A stretch of 12,589 bases of DNA. Origin: Planctomycetota bacterium. GTDB lineage: Bacteria; Planctomycetota; Planctomycetia; Pirellulales; Lacipirellulaceae. The position numbers and the translations under genes are program-made. Shown one piece after another: positions 11,789 through 12,589 of this stretch. The DNA lies in assembly GCA_013151315.1 (NCBI GenBank), contig JAADIN010000195.1, positions 1-12,589 on the forward strand, in the 5' to 3' direction. A model generated the notes under the pieces. The model made no database searches and had not been told where the DNA came from. It saw only the letters and a program-made list of their open reading frames with translations. Numbering within the stretch: the first letter of the stretch is position 1; each line of letters begins with the position of its first letter.

Positions 11789-12589
11789 GGCCAATGTATC
11801 AAGAGAACGGCGTTTGGGTCGAGGATTGGAAGCACTGTTGGGTCGGTCGGCAGAAGCGCCAGCCGAACCGCCCCAAGAAGAAGTCACGCTGGGCATCGTT
11901 CGGACGGACGATCCCGAGTCGATCTCGCGCGACGAGGACGGGCAAAAATGGCTCGACCTGGGTTCGATTGTGGCGAATCCCTATCAGCCTCGCCAACAAT
12001 TCGACGAAGCTGAGATTGCCGATCTGTGTGATAGCATTCGCACGCACGGTTTTCTGCAGCCGATCGTGGTACGTCAGGTCGACGGGCAGTTTCAGATCAT
12101 TGCCGGCGAACGGCGTTTTCGCGCCGCGCAACTTGCCAACTGGGAAAGCGTCCCTGTACAAGTTCGCGAGGTCGAAGATCGCGAAATGGCCGAGCTCGCA
12201 ATTGTCGAAAATGTTCAGCGGAAGGATCTCAATGCGCTGGAAAAGGCCACCTCGTTTCAGCGATACCTTCAGGAATATGGAGCTACGCAAGAAGAGTTGG
12301 CCGCTCGAGTGAACATCGATCGGTCGACGGTCGCCAATCTCGTTCGGCTGCTCGAGCTTCCCGAGCAGGTCAAGCAAATGCTCACCGATGGCCAACTTAC
12401 GCAGGGCCATGCCCGCGCGTTGCTTCCGCTAGGCGACGAGCACGAGCAGTGCGAATTTGCGAAGCAGATCCACAGCGAATCGCTTTCGGTTCGCGCGACC
12501 GAGCAGTTGATTCAAGATCACATCCACCGAGCCGACGCCGAACCGTTTTCGGTCGTCGCAGCCGAGGACGGCACGAAGCCCGCCAAGCC
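11781..12589 (+). CDS. parB: Chromosome-partitioning protein ParB, 3' end missing
   Basis: The parS-binding CTPase of the segregation system; 269 codons are visible and the gene runs off the window. It starts with GTG at 11781 inside the last codons of parA (8-nt overlap), with AGGAGG 9 nt upstream, so translation is coupled. An N-terminal ParA-activating patch RRLGRGLEALLG (10-21) is followed by NPYQPR (66-71), LQPIVVR (92-98), AGERRFRAA (108-116, the nucleotide box), ENVQRKDLN (the second conserved box) and a helix-turn-helix around ATQEELAARVNIDRSTVANL. The C-terminal dimerisation domain is beyond the window. It pairs with the three parS sites 840-940 bp upstream. Confidence 0.95.
   Translation, partial: MSKANVSRERRLGRGLEALLGRSAEAPAEPPQEEVTLGIVRTDDPESISRDEDGQKWLDLGSIVANPYQPRQQFDEAEIADLCDSIRTHGFLQPIVVRQVDGQFQIIAGERRFRAAQLANWESVPVQVREVEDREMAELAIVENVQRKDLNALEKATSFQRYLQEYGATQEELAARVNIDRSTVANLVRLLELPEQVKQMLTDGQLTQGHARALLPLGDEHEQCEFAKQIHSESLSVRATEQLIQDHIHRADAEPFSVVAAEDGTKPAK

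Noticed and set aside
11761..12410. Open frames on both strands within parB (11761-12312 plus, 11799-12410 minus)
   Set aside because: Both are shadows; the third plus frame from the GTG at 11781 gives a full ParB sequence with all its conserved boxes.

Overview
The window looks like an ordinary chromosomal segment of a planctomycete, probably of the Pirellula/Lacipirellula kind. The reasons are the style of its proteins (DUF1015 protein, Tat-exported SGNH hydrolase, CCxGC lipoprotein, group III-like phosphofructokinase), frequent lack of a Shine-Dalgarno sequence, moderately high GC, and palindromic repeats in the gaps between genes. The lineage is an inference from style and was not tested by any search.

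Positions 1-6898 are read from the minus strand. In transcription order they hold an ExeA-type AAA ATPase with a long acidic tail, a polyprenyl-phosphate mannosyltransferase-like GT2 enzyme (35 bp apart, probably one operon), an exported SGNH/GDSL hydrolase, a PfkB-family kinase of the 2-keto-3-deoxygluconate kinase type (kdgK), an ATP/PPi phosphofructokinase (pfkA) and a His-rich metal-binding lipoprotein. The most unusual item is an 85-bp direct repeat with one mismatch. One copy is the native upstream region plus the first 17 codons of kdgK. The other copy sits in front of the SGNH hydrolase gene, where it makes a 19-codon truncated kdgK start that stops 3 nt before the hydrolase ATG.

Positions 7071-12589 are read from the plus strand: trpF, ahcY (S-adenosylhomocysteine hydrolase), a DUF1015 protein, a cluster of three parS sites, parA, and parB (cut by the window end). 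The parS cluster with parA and parB makes a complete chromosome-segregation locus and suggests that the replication origin may not be far away. parB starts at a GTG inside the end of parA, behind a strong AGGAGG. The DUF1015 protein next to it carries a motif (ADGHHRYETA) resembling the ParB GERRFRAA box, so the neighbourhood may not be accidental.

The gaps between genes carry palindromic REP-like elements (2228-2275, 4499-4577, 7755-7855), an AT-rich perfect palindrome with ATTCCG repeats (9354-9418), and an upstream region of pfkA with paired AGGAGG motifs that could drive a short leader ORF on either strand. I found no tRNA, rRNA, CRISPR array, transposase or phage gene. No wholly new multi-gene system is evident; the most novel points are the duplicated kdgK start, the DUF1015-ParB link and the repeat families.
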